Of a DNA stretch of 64,000 bases, positions 50,219 through 58,629 are shown piece by piece. Each line of letters opens with the position of its first letter. The stretch's first letter is position 1. A model generated the notes under the pieces. The model ran no database searches and was not told where the DNA came from. It saw only the letters and a list, made by a program, of their open reading frames with translations. The stretch comes from Defluviimonas salinarum (GTDB lineage: Bacteria; Pseudomonadota; Alphaproteobacteria; Rhodobacterales; Rhodobacteraceae): contig NZ_JAPDOG010000010.1 of NCBI RefSeq assembly GCF_026013545.1, positions 62,001 through 126,000 of the forward strand, in the 5' to 3' direction. The position numbers and the translations under genes were made by a program.

Positions 50219-50773
50219 ATGAGGACACTCGCAATCTTCCTGAGCCTGGCCGCGACGCCCGCCCTGGCGGCGACGGGGCCGTTCTTCTCGCTCCGGAACA
50301 CCGATTTCGTGGTGACGCTGTCGTTCCTGCTGTTCGTCGGCGTGCTGGTCTACTTCAAGGTGCCGGCGCTTCTTGGCGGGCTGCTGGACAAGCGCGCGGC
50401 CGGCATCAAGTCCGACCTCGACGAGGCGCGGGCGCTGCATGACGAAGCGCGGTCGATCCTCGCCTCCTACGAGCGCAAGCAGAAGGAAGTGCAGGACCAG
50501 GCCGTGCGGATCGTCGAGACCGCGAAGCGCGAGGCGATGGCCGCGGCCGAACAGGCCAAGGCCGATCTCAAGGCCTCGATCGCGCGCCGTCTGGCGGCGG
50601 CCGAGGACCAGATCGCCTCGGCCGAAGCCTCGGCGGTGCGCGAGGTGCGCGACCGCGCCGTGACCATCGCGGTGGCGGCGGCGGGCGAGATGATCGCCAA
50701 GCAGATGACCGCGGCCGAGCGCGGCAAGCTGATCGAAGAGGCGATCGGCGAGGTCGAGGCCAAGCTGCACTGA
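50219..50773 (+). CDS. atpF: F0F1 ATP synthase subunit b
   Basis: A 184-residue stator subunit with an N-terminal hydrophobic stretch ([16 protein letters not shown]), a membrane helix ([20 protein letters not shown]) and a coiled-coil tail containing the [19 protein letters not shown] start. The gap to b' is 4 bp. F1 genes (atpHAGDC) are not in the window, as is normal for this group where F0 and F1 are separate. Confidence 0.94.
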   Translation: MRTLAIFLSLAATPALAATGPFFSLRNTDFVVTLSFLLFVGVLVYFKVPALLGGLLDKRAAGIKSDLDEARALHDEARSILASYERKQKEVQDQAVRIVETAKREAMAAAEQAKADLKASIARRLAAAEDQIASAEASAVREVRDRAVTIAVAAAGEMIAKQMTAAERGKLIEEAIGEVEAKLH

Positions 50774-50798
50774 GGCTTAGAGCCGAACCATGTGAAGG

Positions 50799-50823
50799 AA
50801 CCCGGCTCCGCGCCGGGTTTTTT
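50799..50823 (+). terminator. Rho-independent terminator of the F0 operon
   Basis: AACCCGGC (50799-50806) pairs with GCCGGGTT (50812-50819) across a 5-base loop, followed by a run of T, 25 bp after the atpF stop. Confidence 0.88.
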
Positions 50824-50891
50824 CGTTTCCGGGCGGCGCCAGCGGTGTGCCGCGCCGTGTTAGACTTCCTCATCCAGCCAGGGAGGAAGCG

Positions 50892-51650
50892 ATGTCGGTA
50901 CTTGTGGTGACCGGGGGCAGCCGGGGCATTGGCGCCGCGGTTTGCCGGGGTGGCGCCCGGCGGGGAATGGCCGTCTGCGTGAACTACGTTGCGAACGGCG
51001 AGTGCGCCGAGGCGGTGGTGGATGAGGTGCGGCGCGACGGAGGCGCGGCCTTCGCGCGGCGCGCCAATGTCGGTGACCCGGGTGAGGTCGCCGCGATGTT
51101 CGCCGCCGTCGACGAGCGGCTCGGCCCGGTTACGGCGCTGGTGAACAACGCCGGGATCATGGGCAGCACCGGACGGGTGGAGGATCTCGACGTCGCGAAG
51201 ACGCAGCGGATCTTCGATGTCAACGTGCTCGGCCCGTTCTACTGTGCCAAGGAGGCGGTGCGGCGGATGTCGACGCGCAACGGCGGGCCGGGCGGGGCGA
51301 TCGTCAACATCTCCTCGGCGGCGGCGAAGCACGGCGCGCCGGGGGCCTATCTCGACTATGCGGTGACCAAGGGCGCGATCGAGACCTTCACGATGGGGCT
51401 CGCGAAGGAGCTCGCGGGCGAGGGGATCCGCGTCAATTGCGTGCGGCCGGGCTTCACCCGCACCGAAATGAACGAGGAGTACATGAAGGATCATCCCGGC
51501 TGGGCCGACGAGTTCCTGACCCGCGTTCCGATGGGTCGGAGCTGCAGCGTCGAGGAGATGGCCGAGCCGGTGCTGTGGTTCCTGTCGGACCACGCCTCTT
51601 ACGTCACCGGGGCGGTGATGGATGTCACCGGCGGCTATACCTGCCCCTGA
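50892..51650 (+). CDS. Short-chain dehydrogenase/reductase
   Basis: A 252-residue SDR. The nucleotide motif is VTGGSRGIGAAV, NNAG follows, the catalytic serine is in NISSAAAKHG, the YxxxK pair is YAVTK, and RPGFTRTEM completes the fold. It resembles FabG-like glucose/3-oxoacyl reductases. GGGAGGAAGCG precedes the ATG at 50892. It converges on the GntR gene with a 6-bp gap, a common layout without proof of a link. Confidence 0.88.
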   Translation: MSVLVVTGGSRGIGAAVCRGGARRGMAVCVNYVANGECAEAVVDEVRRDGGAAFARRANVGDPGEVAAMFAAVDERLGPVTALVNNAGIMGSTGRVEDLDVAKTQRIFDVNVLGPFYCAKEAVRRMSTRNGGPGGAIVNISSAAAKHGAPGAYLDYAVTKGAIETFTMGLAKELAGEGIRVNCVRPGFTRTEMNEEYMKDHPGWADEFLTRVPMGRSCSVEEMAEPVLWFLSDHASYVTGAVMDVTGGYTCP

Positions 51651-51656
51651 TGGCCG

Positions 51657-52427
51657 TCAGCGCCGCGCCTGCTCGTGCTCGTAGCGGAGCTGCGCCACGG
51701 CCTCGTTGCGGCTCGCCTTGAGGTCGTCCTCGAGCGCCTGGCGGACGTAGCTCAGATGCGCCTCGACGACGGCACGGGCAGCCTCGGGCTCGCGCGACTG
51801 AATGGCCGCGTTGATCGCGCGATGTTGGTCGAGCAGCGCGTCGCGGGTCATGCGTTGCTTGAACATGACCTGGCGGTTGTAGAAGACACCCTGGCGCAAG
51901 AGGTCGAACATCGAGCGCATCATGTGCAGCATGACGACATTGTGGCTCGCCTCGATGATCGCCATGTGGAACTCGGCGTCGAGCCGCGCCTCGTCGGCGG
52001 GGTCGCGCTTGAGATGCGCGGCCTCCATCTTGCTGAGAATCGCGTCGACGACCTGCAGGTCGGTGTCGGAGCCGAGCCGGGCAGCACGCTCGGCGGCGAG
52101 CCCCTCGAGGTCGCGGCGGAAGTCGAGATAGTCGAAGACCGCCTCCTCATGGCTCGCGAAGAGCTGGATCAGCGCGGGAGCGAAGGCCGAGCCCAGAACC
52201 TCGGCGACGAAGATGCCGGCGCCGGCGCGGGCGGTCAGGAGCCCGGCTTCCTGCAGCTCCGCCACCGCCTCGCGCAGGCTCGGGCGGGAGACGCCGAGCC
52301 GCTCGGAGAGCTCGCGCTCGGCCGGCAGGCGTTCGCCGGGGCGCAGGATACCCTGCAGGATCAGCCGCTCAATCTGGCGAACGACGGAGTACGACAGCTT
52401 CTCGGGCTCGACCTTGCGGAAGGGCAT
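51657..52427 (-). CDS. GntR-family regulator with FCD effector domain
   Basis: A 256-residue FadR/PdhR-subfamily repressor. The winged helix has LILQGILRPGERLPAERELS and LGVSRPSLREAVAELQEAGL; the C-terminal all-helical FCD domain has DAEFHMAIIEASHN with the metal/ligand residues. The candidate operator TTGGTCA/TGACCAA lies 15 bp upstream of its start and suggests autoregulation. Pyruvate- or lactate-type effectors are usual for this branch; the real effector is unknown. Confidence 0.9.
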   Translation of the reverse strand: MPFRKVEPEKLSYSVVRQIERLILQGILRPGERLPAERELSERLGVSRPSLREAVAELQEAGLLTARAGAGIFVAEVLGSAFAPALIQLFASHEEAVFDYLDFRRDLEGLAAERAARLGSDTDLQVVDAILSKMEAAHLKRDPADEARLDAEFHMAIIEASHNVVMLHMMRSMFDLLRQGVFYNRQVMFKQRMTRDALLDQHRAINAAIQSREPEAARAVVEAHLSYVRQALEDDLKASRNEAVAQLRYEHEQARR

Positions 52428-52441
52428 GGCATCTCCTGCGA

Positions 52442-52462
52442 TTGGTCAAAAGGTATGACCAA
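52442..52462. promoter_or_regulatory. GntR/PdhR-type operator
   Basis: TTGGTCA (52442-52448) and TGACCAA (52456-52462) form a perfect inverted repeat. A nested GGTATGACC (52452-52460) matches the GGT-N3-ACC core of PdhR/LldR sites. It lies just upstream of the GntR gene. Confidence 0.65.
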
Positions 52463-52494
52463 AGCTGGCGGATCGCAATCGGAAAGGCCGGCGG

Positions 52495-53112
52495 TCATGC
52501 TCCCGGACGCGCGAGATGCGCGCCGCGTACCATCGCGTCGACGAGGGCCGTGACCTCGGCGGCGAGGCTGTCCTGCGGCACGCCGACGAACCGCCCCTGC
52601 AGCGACAGCTGCACCACGCCGTGGACCGCGGCGAAGGTGGTGCGCGCCCGCATCAGCAGCATCTTGGAGGACAGATCGGGCCGCAGCGCGCCGAGCGGGG
52701 CGATGATCTCCTCGATCAGCACGGCGTGGTCGCGCTTGTGCCAAGTCGGCGGCTCGACCCCTTCCGGCAGGCGGTGTTCGAAGAGCGCGGACCAGAGCCT
52801 GCGGTTGTCGCGCGCGAAACGGACATATTCGGCGGCGAGCGCCTGCAGCACCTCCTCGGGCGTGCCGTCGCAGGTCGCGCGGGCGGTCTTGAGCGCCTCG
52901 CCGAGCCGGGTGAGCGTGCGCGAATTGACATGGAGGACCAGCATGTCGACATCGTCGAAGGCGGTGTAGAGCGCGCCGAGCGCGCAGCCGGCCCTAGCCG
53001 TGACCTCGCGCGCCTTCACGCCGGCCAGCCCGGTTTCGGCGATCTGCGCTTCCGCGGCGGCGATCAGGCGGTTCTGCAGATCGGTGCGCCTGGCCTCGCG
53101 TTTGTTTCCCAT
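52495..53112 (-). CDS. TetR-family transcriptional regulator
   Basis: A 205-residue repressor. The DNA-binding part has LIAAAEAQIAETGLAGVKAR, EVTARAGCALGALYTAF and the DDVDMLVLHVNS helix; the rest is a ligand domain. ATG at 53112 with GAGG upstream (a GTG at 53124 is also in frame). It is divergent from a PspA-like operon, and three near-identical palindromes lie between them, so it very likely represses itself and that operon. Its 3' end abuts the GntR promoter region. Confidence 0.9.
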   Translation of the reverse strand: MGNKREARRTDLQNRLIAAAEAQIAETGLAGVKAREVTARAGCALGALYTAFDDVDMLVLHVNSRTLTRLGEALKTARATCDGTPEEVLQALAAEYVRFARDNRRLWSALFEHRLPEGVEPPTWHKRDHAVLIEEIIAPLGALRPDLSSKMLLMRARTTFAAVHGVVQLSLQGRFVGVPQDSLAAEVTALVDAMVRGAHLARPGA

Positions 53113-53131
53113 ACGGAGCCTCACTGTTTCG

Positions 53132-53199
53132 TGAACGGTGTTCAGAAAATTATTGAACGGTGTTCACGACTCGGGCATAAAGTTTATGAACACGGTTCA
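53132..53199. promoter_or_regulatory. Three phased TetR operator palindromes
   Basis: TGAACGGTGTTCA occurs at 53132-53144 and 53154-53166, and TGAACACGGTTCA at 53187-53199; all are TGAAC-N3-GTTCA palindromes. Start-to-start distances are 22 and 33 bp, i.e. two and three helical turns. They occupy the intergenic region between the TetR gene and the PspA-like gene. Confidence 0.8.
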
Positions 53200-53216
53200 T
53201 AACTGGGGAGGCGAAG

Positions 53217-53894
53217 ATGTTCAAGACGCTGACGACCCTGATCCGAGGCCACGGCCACGACGCCGCGCAGGCGATGGCCGACACCAATGCGGTCACGATC
53301 CTGCGCCAGCAGCTGCGCGACGCGGCGCAGGGGCTGGAAAGCGCGCGGCGGTCGGTCGCGGTGGTGATGGCCTATTGCGAGCGCGAGAAGAAGGCCGCCG
53401 CCCGCATCGCCCAGCAGCTCGACGACCTCGAGGGACGCGCCGTCGCGGCCTTGCGGATGGACCGCGAGGATCTCGCGACCGAGGCGGCCGCGGCGATTGC
53501 TCAGCTCGAGGCCGAGCGCACCACCACCGACCGGGCGATCGAGACCTACAGCGCCGAGATCGCTCGGCTGCGCGAGGAAGTGGGGCTGGCCGAGAGGCGG
53601 CTCCGGACCCTGCAGCGCGGGCTCCAGCTCGCCGATGCGACGGCGAAGTCGCAAAAGCTGCGCGGTACGGTCCCGCAGGGCGTGCTCGCGAGCCTGAAGG
53701 AGGCCGAGGCGACGCTGGACCGGCTGCAGGAGCGGCAGGCCCATGCGGAGGCGGCGGCGGCTGCGGTGGCCGAGCTTTCGGCCGGCACCAGCGCCGAGGC
53801 CACCAGCGCGCGGCTCGCGGCGGCGGGCTGCGGCGCACCGCTGCGTCCGGACGCTGCGGCGGTGCTCGAACGGCTCCGCGGCCGGGTAAACTGA
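53217..53894 (+). CDS. PspA/IM30-family coiled-coil protein
   Basis: A 225-residue protein. It begins MFKTLTTLIRGHGHDAAQAM, close to the amphipathic helix and start of PspA/Vipp1 proteins, and is then almost entirely coiled coil (residues 25-190), with an Ala-rich end. PspA proteins bind and stabilise the inner membrane under stress and belong to the ESCRT-III fold. There is no PspF here; control seems to be by the divergent TetR repressor. GGGAGG precedes the ATG. It leads an operon with YiaAB and DUF4105 genes. Confidence 0.8.
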   Translation: MFKTLTTLIRGHGHDAAQAMADTNAVTILRQQLRDAAQGLESARRSVAVVMAYCEREKKAAARIAQQLDDLEGRAVAALRMDREDLATEAAAAIAQLEAERTTTDRAIETYSAEIARLREEVGLAERRLRTLQRGLQLADATAKSQKLRGTVPQGVLASLKEAEATLDRLQERQAHAEAAAAAVAELSAGTSAEATSARLAAAGCGAPLRPDAAAVLERLRGRVN

Positions 53895-54017
53895 GCCGGA
53901 TCGCGGCAGCGCGGCCGCTGCGGACCGGCCGCATGAGCACATCCCTGTTCCGGCGCGCTTGCGCCGGGGCGGATTCACAACAAAGGCGTGACGCCGACAA
54001 ATTCTCAGGAGGTTCAA

Positions 54018-54296
54018 ATGATCAATTACGCGCCCAAGGTTTCCAATGCCTGGAACGCCTTCACCTACTTCAACTTCGGCGTCGCCGTCGTGATGATGGC
54101 AGGCGGCATCTACTCGCTCGAGGCGAGCTTTTCCGCCAAGGGCTACTACGCGATGGCGGCGCTGATGCTGGTCTATTCGACGGCCTCGATCACCAAGGCG
54201 CTGCGCGACAAGGAGGAATCGGACCGCATCTACAACAAGCTTGAGGATGCGCGCACCGAGCGGCTTCTGGCCGAAGCCTCGAGCGACCGGGTCTGA
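54018..54296 (+). CDS. YiaA/YiaB-type two-helix membrane protein
   Basis: A 92-residue protein with two membrane helices (AFTYFNFGVAVVMMAGGIYS and GYYAMAALMLVYSTASITKAL) separated by a short loop, matching the YiaAB two-helix domain; the tail is charged (RDKEESDRIYNKLED). AGGAGG precedes the ATG at 54018 by five bases. It lies between the PspA-like and DUF4105 genes. YiaAB proteins have no known function; stress-related membrane roles are assumed from context. Confidence 0.85.
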   Translation: MINYAPKVSNAWNAFTYFNFGVAVVMMAGGIYSLEASFSAKGYYAMAALMLVYSTASITKALRDKEESDRIYNKLEDARTERLLAEASSDRV

Positions 54297-54357
54297 GCGT
54301 GGAGGGACGGCGGGGTCTGGAGCCAGACCCCGCCATTTCCGAGAGGGAGCAGGCGGC

Positions 54358-55350
54358 ATGAAACGGACGTTTCGCATCTTCGGCGTTTCCGTCTTCGCGG
54401 CGGTCGCCCTTCTGGGCGCCGCCTGGGCGGCGACGGCCTTCTCGGTCCAGCTCGACGGGATCGCCCGCCTGGCTGGCTGGAGCGCGCTTCTCGGGGCATT
54501 GATCGCTGCGGGGCTGGCGCGGATCCGCTCGCGGCGCGCCGGCTGGGCGGTCCTCGCGCTGGCGGCGCTCGGCGTCGGCGGCTGGTACCAGACCATCACT
54601 CCGCGCCAGGACCGCGACTGGGATTTCGACGTCCGTCACGGGGTGCGGGCCGAGGTGACGGGCGATACCGTCACGCTGCGCGATCTGCGCGACTTCGACT
54701 GGGCCAGCGAGAACGCGGCGAAGGAACGCTGGACGACCGCGTCCTACGATCTCGACCGGCTCCAGAGCGTGGACATGCTGACCTCGGTCTGGGACAGCCC
54801 GGACATTGCGCATCTTCTGGTGAGCTTCGGCTTCGAGGACGGCGAGCATGTGGTGTTCTCGGTCGAGATCCGGCGCGAGGTGGGCGAGACGTTCAACGAG
54901 ATCGGCGGCTTCTTCCGCCAGTTCGAACTGGTGCTGATCGCCGCGACGGAGGAGGACATCGTCAAACTGCGCACGAACCATCGCGGCGAGCAGGTGAGCC
55001 TCTATCCGATCGAACTCGACGCCGCGCAGCGCCGCACGTTGTTCATGTCCTATGTCGCGCTGGCCCAGCGGCTGGAACGCGATCCCGCCTTCTACAACAC
55101 GCTGACGGCGAACTGCACGACCGTGGTCTACCAGCTCGCCCAGGCGATCACGCCCGACCTTCCGATGGATTGGCGGCTGGTGATGTCGGGGCATCTGCCG
55201 GACTATGTCGAGTCGCTCGGCGTCCTCGGCGGCGAGGGGTCGATGGAGGCGCGGCGGCGTGCCGCCCTGATCACGCCGCGCGCGCGGGTCGTTGAGGCGG
55301 GTGCCGATTTCTCCGCGGCCATACGCCTCATGCGTCCGGGCGGGAACTGA
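54358..55350 (+). CDS. DUF4105 membrane-anchored protein
   Basis: A 330-residue protein with two or three N-terminal membrane helices (to about residue 85) and a large outer domain of the DUF4105 family. Family features are the SVEIRREVGE, FRQFELVLIAATEEDIVKLR and YNTLTANCTTVVYQLA motifs; the Cys-Thr-Thr near residue 258 and a His (DIAHLL) resemble papain-like hydrolase residues, but activity is unproven. ATG at 54358 with GGGAG upstream. It ends the TetR-controlled operon. Confidence 0.8.
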   Translation: MKRTFRIFGVSVFAAVALLGAAWAATAFSVQLDGIARLAGWSALLGALIAAGLARIRSRRAGWAVLALAALGVGGWYQTITPRQDRDWDFDVRHGVRAEVTGDTVTLRDLRDFDWASENAAKERWTTASYDLDRLQSVDMLTSVWDSPDIAHLLVSFGFEDGEHVVFSVEIRREVGETFNEIGGFFRQFELVLIAATEEDIVKLRTNHRGEQVSLYPIELDAAQRRTLFMSYVALAQRLERDPAFYNTLTANCTTVVYQLAQAITPDLPMDWRLVMSGHLPDYVESLGVLGGEGSMEARRRAALITPRARVVEAGADFSAAIRLMRPGGN

Positions 55351-55365
55351 TCCGGGATCACGCGG

Positions 55366-56349
55366 TCACGGCGTCAGCACCGCCGCTCCCTGCAACCGCC
55401 CGGTCCGAAGATCGTCCAGGGCCTCGTTCGCGCTTTCAAGCGGGTAGGTGACGACCTCGGTCCTGACGCCGGCCCGTGCGGCGAGGGGGAAGAACTCCTC
55501 GCCGTCCGCGCGGGTCAGGTTGGCGACCGAGAGGATCGACCGCTCTTGCCAGAGATCGGCGTAGGGAAAACCGGGAATGTCGCTCATGTGGATGCCGCCG
55601 CAGACCACGCGCCCGCCCTTGCGGACGGCTTTCAGCGCGACGGGAACGAGGGCGCCGACCGGCGCGAAGATGATGGCGGCGTCGAACGCCACGGGGGCTG
55701 TGTCCGAGGAGCCGCCGGCCCAGGCGGCGCCGAGGCTGCGGGCGAAGTCCTGGGCCGCGGTGTCGCCGTCGCGGGTGAAGGCGTGGACCTCGATCCCCCG
55801 GTGCCGCGCGATCTGGCAGAGGATATGCGCGGCCGCGCCGAAGCCATAGATCGCGAGGCGCGAGACATCGCCCGCGAGTTTCAGGCTGCGGTAGCCGATG
55901 AGGCCGGCGCAGAGCAGGGGCGCGAGGGCGGTGGCCTCGGCCTCCTCGGGCAGGGGAAACACGAACCTTGCGTCCGCGACGCAGTATTCGGCGTAGCCGC
56001 CGTCGAGCGTGTAGCCGGTGAAGCCCGGTGCGTCGCAGAGGTTCTCCCGCGCCGAGGCGCAGTAGTCGCAGAGTCCGCAGGTATGGCCAAGCCAGGGCAC
56101 GCCGACGCGCTGGCCGTTCTGGAGACCCGCCACCGCGTTGCCGGTGCGCTCGACGCGGCCGACGATCTCGTGGCCCGGAATGAGCGGCAGCGCGGGGTGC
56201 TTCAGGTCGCCGTCCACGACGTGCAAATCGGTGCGGCAGACGCCGCAGGCCTCGACCCGGATCAGAACCTGATTGGCGCCGGGTACGGGCTTCGGGACAT
56301 CCCTGAGGCTGAGGCGCGGCGCGTGTCCGTCGAATACCATTGCCCGCAT
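55366..56349 (-). CDS. Zinc-dependent alcohol dehydrogenase family protein
   Basis: A 327-residue MDR enzyme. Catalytic zinc site: CGVCRTDLHVVDGDL and PGHEIVGRVE; structural zinc: CGLCDYCASARENLC. The nucleotide-binding segment is unusual, AIYGFGAAAHILCQIA in place of GxGGxG, as in the AdhA/AdhP-like subgroup with 'GFGASAH'. The ATG at 56349 gives a normal N-terminus. It converges on the DUF4105 gene. Likely an aldehyde/alcohol oxidoreductase of unknown substrate. Confidence 0.85.
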   Translation of the reverse strand: MRAMVFDGHAPRLSLRDVPKPVPGANQVLIRVEACGVCRTDLHVVDGDLKHPALPLIPGHEIVGRVERTGNAVAGLQNGQRVGVPWLGHTCGLCDYCASARENLCDAPGFTGYTLDGGYAEYCVADARFVFPLPEEAEATALAPLLCAGLIGYRSLKLAGDVSRLAIYGFGAAAHILCQIARHRGIEVHAFTRDGDTAAQDFARSLGAAWAGGSSDTAPVAFDAAIIFAPVGALVPVALKAVRKGGRVVCGGIHMSDIPGFPYADLWQERSILSVANLTRADGEEFFPLAARAGVRTEVVTYPLESANEALDDLRTGRLQGAAVLTP

Positions 56350-56449
56350 GTGATCGGCCTTTCCGCTTGCCCGGATCGGGTGGCGTAGCGAATTGTCCGG
56401 CAAATCCCTTGGCCGGGCAATGCGTTCCGGGGCTGTAGCGGGCGACGCC

Positions 56450-56755
56450 CTAGCAGGTCAGCAGGTAGATCCTGGTGCCCTCGGCATCCCGGCGGCGCCG
56501 TTCGGCCAGCCGAAGGCGGGCGCGCTCCAGCTTTTCGCGCGCCAGCAGAAGCCGTTGGAGCGCCCGCTCGCGCGCCTCGTAGAGCCGCCGCACCCGGGAT
56601 CCGGGATCGCCGAGCAGCGGTGAGGTTGGCCGCTTTCCGGCGGGAAACCACGACCGGGCCTCCTGAGTGGCCACGGTCCATTCGCGGTCCGCAACCATAT
56701 ACCGTGTGTAGGACGCGACGAGCACCCGGCGCTGCACGCGAAGATCGGGATGCAT
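56450..56755 (-). CDS. Small basic protein of unknown function
   Basis: A 101-residue arginine-rich protein; residues 55-95 form a probable coiled coil (RERALQRLLLAREKLERARL). GAGGAGGG lies 6 bases before the ATG at 56755, a good start signal. I do not recognise a family. It is a monocistron between the dehydrogenase and dimethylargininase genes. Confidence 0.55.
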   Translation of the reverse strand: MHPDLRVQRRVLVASYTRYMVADREWTVATQEARSWFPAGKRPTSPLLGDPGSRVRRLYEARERALQRLLLAREKLERARLRLAERRRRDAEGTRIYLLTC

Positions 56756-56878
56756 GATGACCCTCCTCGGTAGGTCCGCACGTGGAGAGCAACCTAGCAG
56801 GATTCGCGCGCGACTCAAATCCGCCCCGCGCCGGGGCCGTCCCCCGGCTACATGCCGCCGCTGACGGGCCCGCCCCGG

Positions 56879-57661
56879 TCAGAGCCGCAGCGACAGGCAG
56901 GACATGCCGCCGTCGAGCTTGGCGCATTCGGAATTGCCGATCTCTCGGACCTCGTAGCCCGCCCTGCGGAGCCGCTCGGCGGTGGCGGGGAAGCCGGCCG
57001 CCATCAGCACGAAGCGGTTGAAGCGGATCGCGTTCGCCGCCGCCTCCTCCCCGTCCGCGGTGAGGATCACCCGGTAGCCCTCGAAGCAGCCGCTCGCCGC
57101 GAGCCGTTCGGTGGAAAGAACCGTCTCGCCGTCGAGCAGCGAGCAGTCGGTCTTGAAATGCAGGACGCCGGGCGGGGTCGCGACCTCGCGCAGGGGCCGG
57201 CCCCAGTCCTTCAGGATCGTGGCGAGTTCCGCCACTCCCGCCGCGTCGGTCCGGGCGGAGCGGCCGACCAGGACCTCGCGGCCGGTGGTGAGGATGTCGC
57301 CGCCCTCGATGAAGCCGGGGCCCTCGATCACGCGCACGTCGGCATAAAGGTCGCGCAGGACCGGCGCCATGTGGGCGACCTCGCCGAGCCGCGACGGTGC
57401 GCCGGGGCGCATCAGCACCGCGCCTTCGGGCAGGCAGAGTGCGGTGTCCTCGACGAAGAGCGCGTCGGGGAAGTCCTCGAGCGGCGGCAGCTCGGTCACC
57501 GTCGCGCCGGCCTCGCGCAGGGTCGCGACATAATCGGCGTGATGCGCGAGCATCAGGTCGAGATCGGGCGCGCCGGTATCGACCGCGCGCAGGCCGCGGG
57601 TGATGCTTTGGCCCGGACGCCGGGTGATCGCGCGGGTGAACTCGTAGGAGTGATCAGTCAT
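56879..57661 (-). CDS. Dimethylarginine dimethylaminohydrolase (DDAH)
   Basis: A 260-residue amidinotransferase-fold enzyme that turns methylated arginines into citrulline and methylamines. Start YEFTRAITRRPGQSITRGLR is typical; the substrate and catalytic residues are in FPDALFVEDTA, GFIEGGDIL, the histidine in LHFKTDCS and the nucleophilic cysteine in GGMSCLSLR at the C-terminus. It diverges from an amino-acid ABC transporter operon, with an inverted repeat between. Confidence 0.9.
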   Translation of the reverse strand: MTDHSYEFTRAITRRPGQSITRGLRAVDTGAPDLDLMLAHHADYVATLREAGATVTELPPLEDFPDALFVEDTALCLPEGAVLMRPGAPSRLGEVAHMAPVLRDLYADVRVIEGPGFIEGGDILTTGREVLVGRSARTDAAGVAELATILKDWGRPLREVATPPGVLHFKTDCSLLDGETVLSTERLAASGCFEGYRVILTADGEEAAANAIRFNRFVLMAAGFPATAERLRRAGYEVREIGNSECAKLDGGMSCLSLRL

Positions 57662-57731
57662 CGGGGGGCCTCCTCCGGCGGCTCGGTTCGTCGCGCCCAG
57701 ATAGGCATGGATCCACCGAAGAGAAAAGACC

Positions 57732-57755
57732 GAAATTATACGCTTGCATAATTTC
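57732..57755. promoter_or_regulatory. Inverted repeat between DDAH and the ABC operon
   Basis: GAAATTAT (57732-57739) and ATAATTTC (57748-57755) form a perfect 8-bp inverted repeat with 8-base spacer, in the only AT-rich patch of the divergent intergenic region. A shared operator or overlapping promoters are likely. Confidence 0.6.
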
Positions 57756-57798
57756 CGAGTCTGAACCTTACTGTCGGAGTGTTTGGGAGAGATTCTGC

Positions 57799-58599
57799 AT
57801 GATGGACCTGGCTACGGCCCACCCTGCTCAGAGCGCGATCGCGACGGCGGATGAGGCCATTCGGGTCGAAAACCTGCACAAGTCCTTCGGCCACCTCGAA
57901 GTGCTGAAGGGCGTCTCGCTCACGGCGCGCCGTGGTGACGTCGTGGCGATCATCGGCGGTTCGGGTTCGGGCAAGTCGACCTGCCTGCGCTGCATCAACT
58001 TCCTCGAGACGCCGACCTCGGGCCGGATCGTGATCGGCGGCGAGGAGATCGCGATGAGGGCGGACGGGACGCCCGCGAGCCGCAAGCAGCTCGAACGCGT
58101 GCGCTCGCGGCTCGGCATGGTGTTCCAGGCCTTCAACCTCTGGACCCACCGCACGCTTCTGGAGAACGTCATCGAGGTGCCGGTCCATGTGCTCGGCGTG
58201 TCGAAGGCGGAGGCGGCCGAACGCGCGATGGTGCTGCTCGACCGTGTCGGGCTCGCCGACAAGGCCGCGACCTATCCGGCTTTCCTTTCGGGCGGCCAGC
58301 AGCAGCGCGCCGCGATCGCCCGCGCGCTCGCGATCGACCCGAGCGCCATGCTCTTCGACGAGCCGACGAGCGCGCTCGATCCCGAACTGGTGGGCGAGGT
58401 GCTGACGGTGATCCGCGACCTCGCCGCCGAGGGGCGGACGATGCTTCTGGTCACGCACGAGATGAAGTTCGCCCGCGAGGTCGCGGACCATGTGATCTAC
58501 TTCGCGAACGGCCGGATCGAGGAGGAGGGACCGCCGGATCAGGTCTTCGGCGCGCCGCGATCGGAGCGGCTCAAGCAGTTTTTGAAATCCGTCAGCTGA
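57799..58599 (+). CDS. Polar amino-acid ABC transporter, ATP-binding protein
   Basis: A 266-residue ATPase of the HisP/GlnQ type. Walker A GGSGSGKST (53-61), Q-loop in VFQAFNLWTH, signature LSGGQQQR, Walker B AMLFDEP and the switch histidine in LLVTHEM. The extended MRADGTPASRKQLERVR region matches HisP/OccP-type transporters for histidine, arginine, ornithine and octopine. First gene of the four-gene operon. Confidence 0.92.
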   Translation: MMDLATAHPAQSAIATADEAIRVENLHKSFGHLEVLKGVSLTARRGDVVAIIGGSGSGKSTCLRCINFLETPTSGRIVIGGEEIAMRADGTPASRKQLERVRSRLGMVFQAFNLWTHRTLLENVIEVPVHVLGVSKAEAAERAMVLLDRVGLADKAATYPAFLSGGQQQRAAIARALAIDPSAMLFDEPTSALDPELVGEVLTVIRDLAAEGRTMLLVTHEMKFAREVADHVIYFANGRIEEEGPPDQVFGAPRSERLKQFLKSVS

Positions 58600-58629
58600 A
58601 GGCGGAACAACCAACGGGGAGACTATCAC

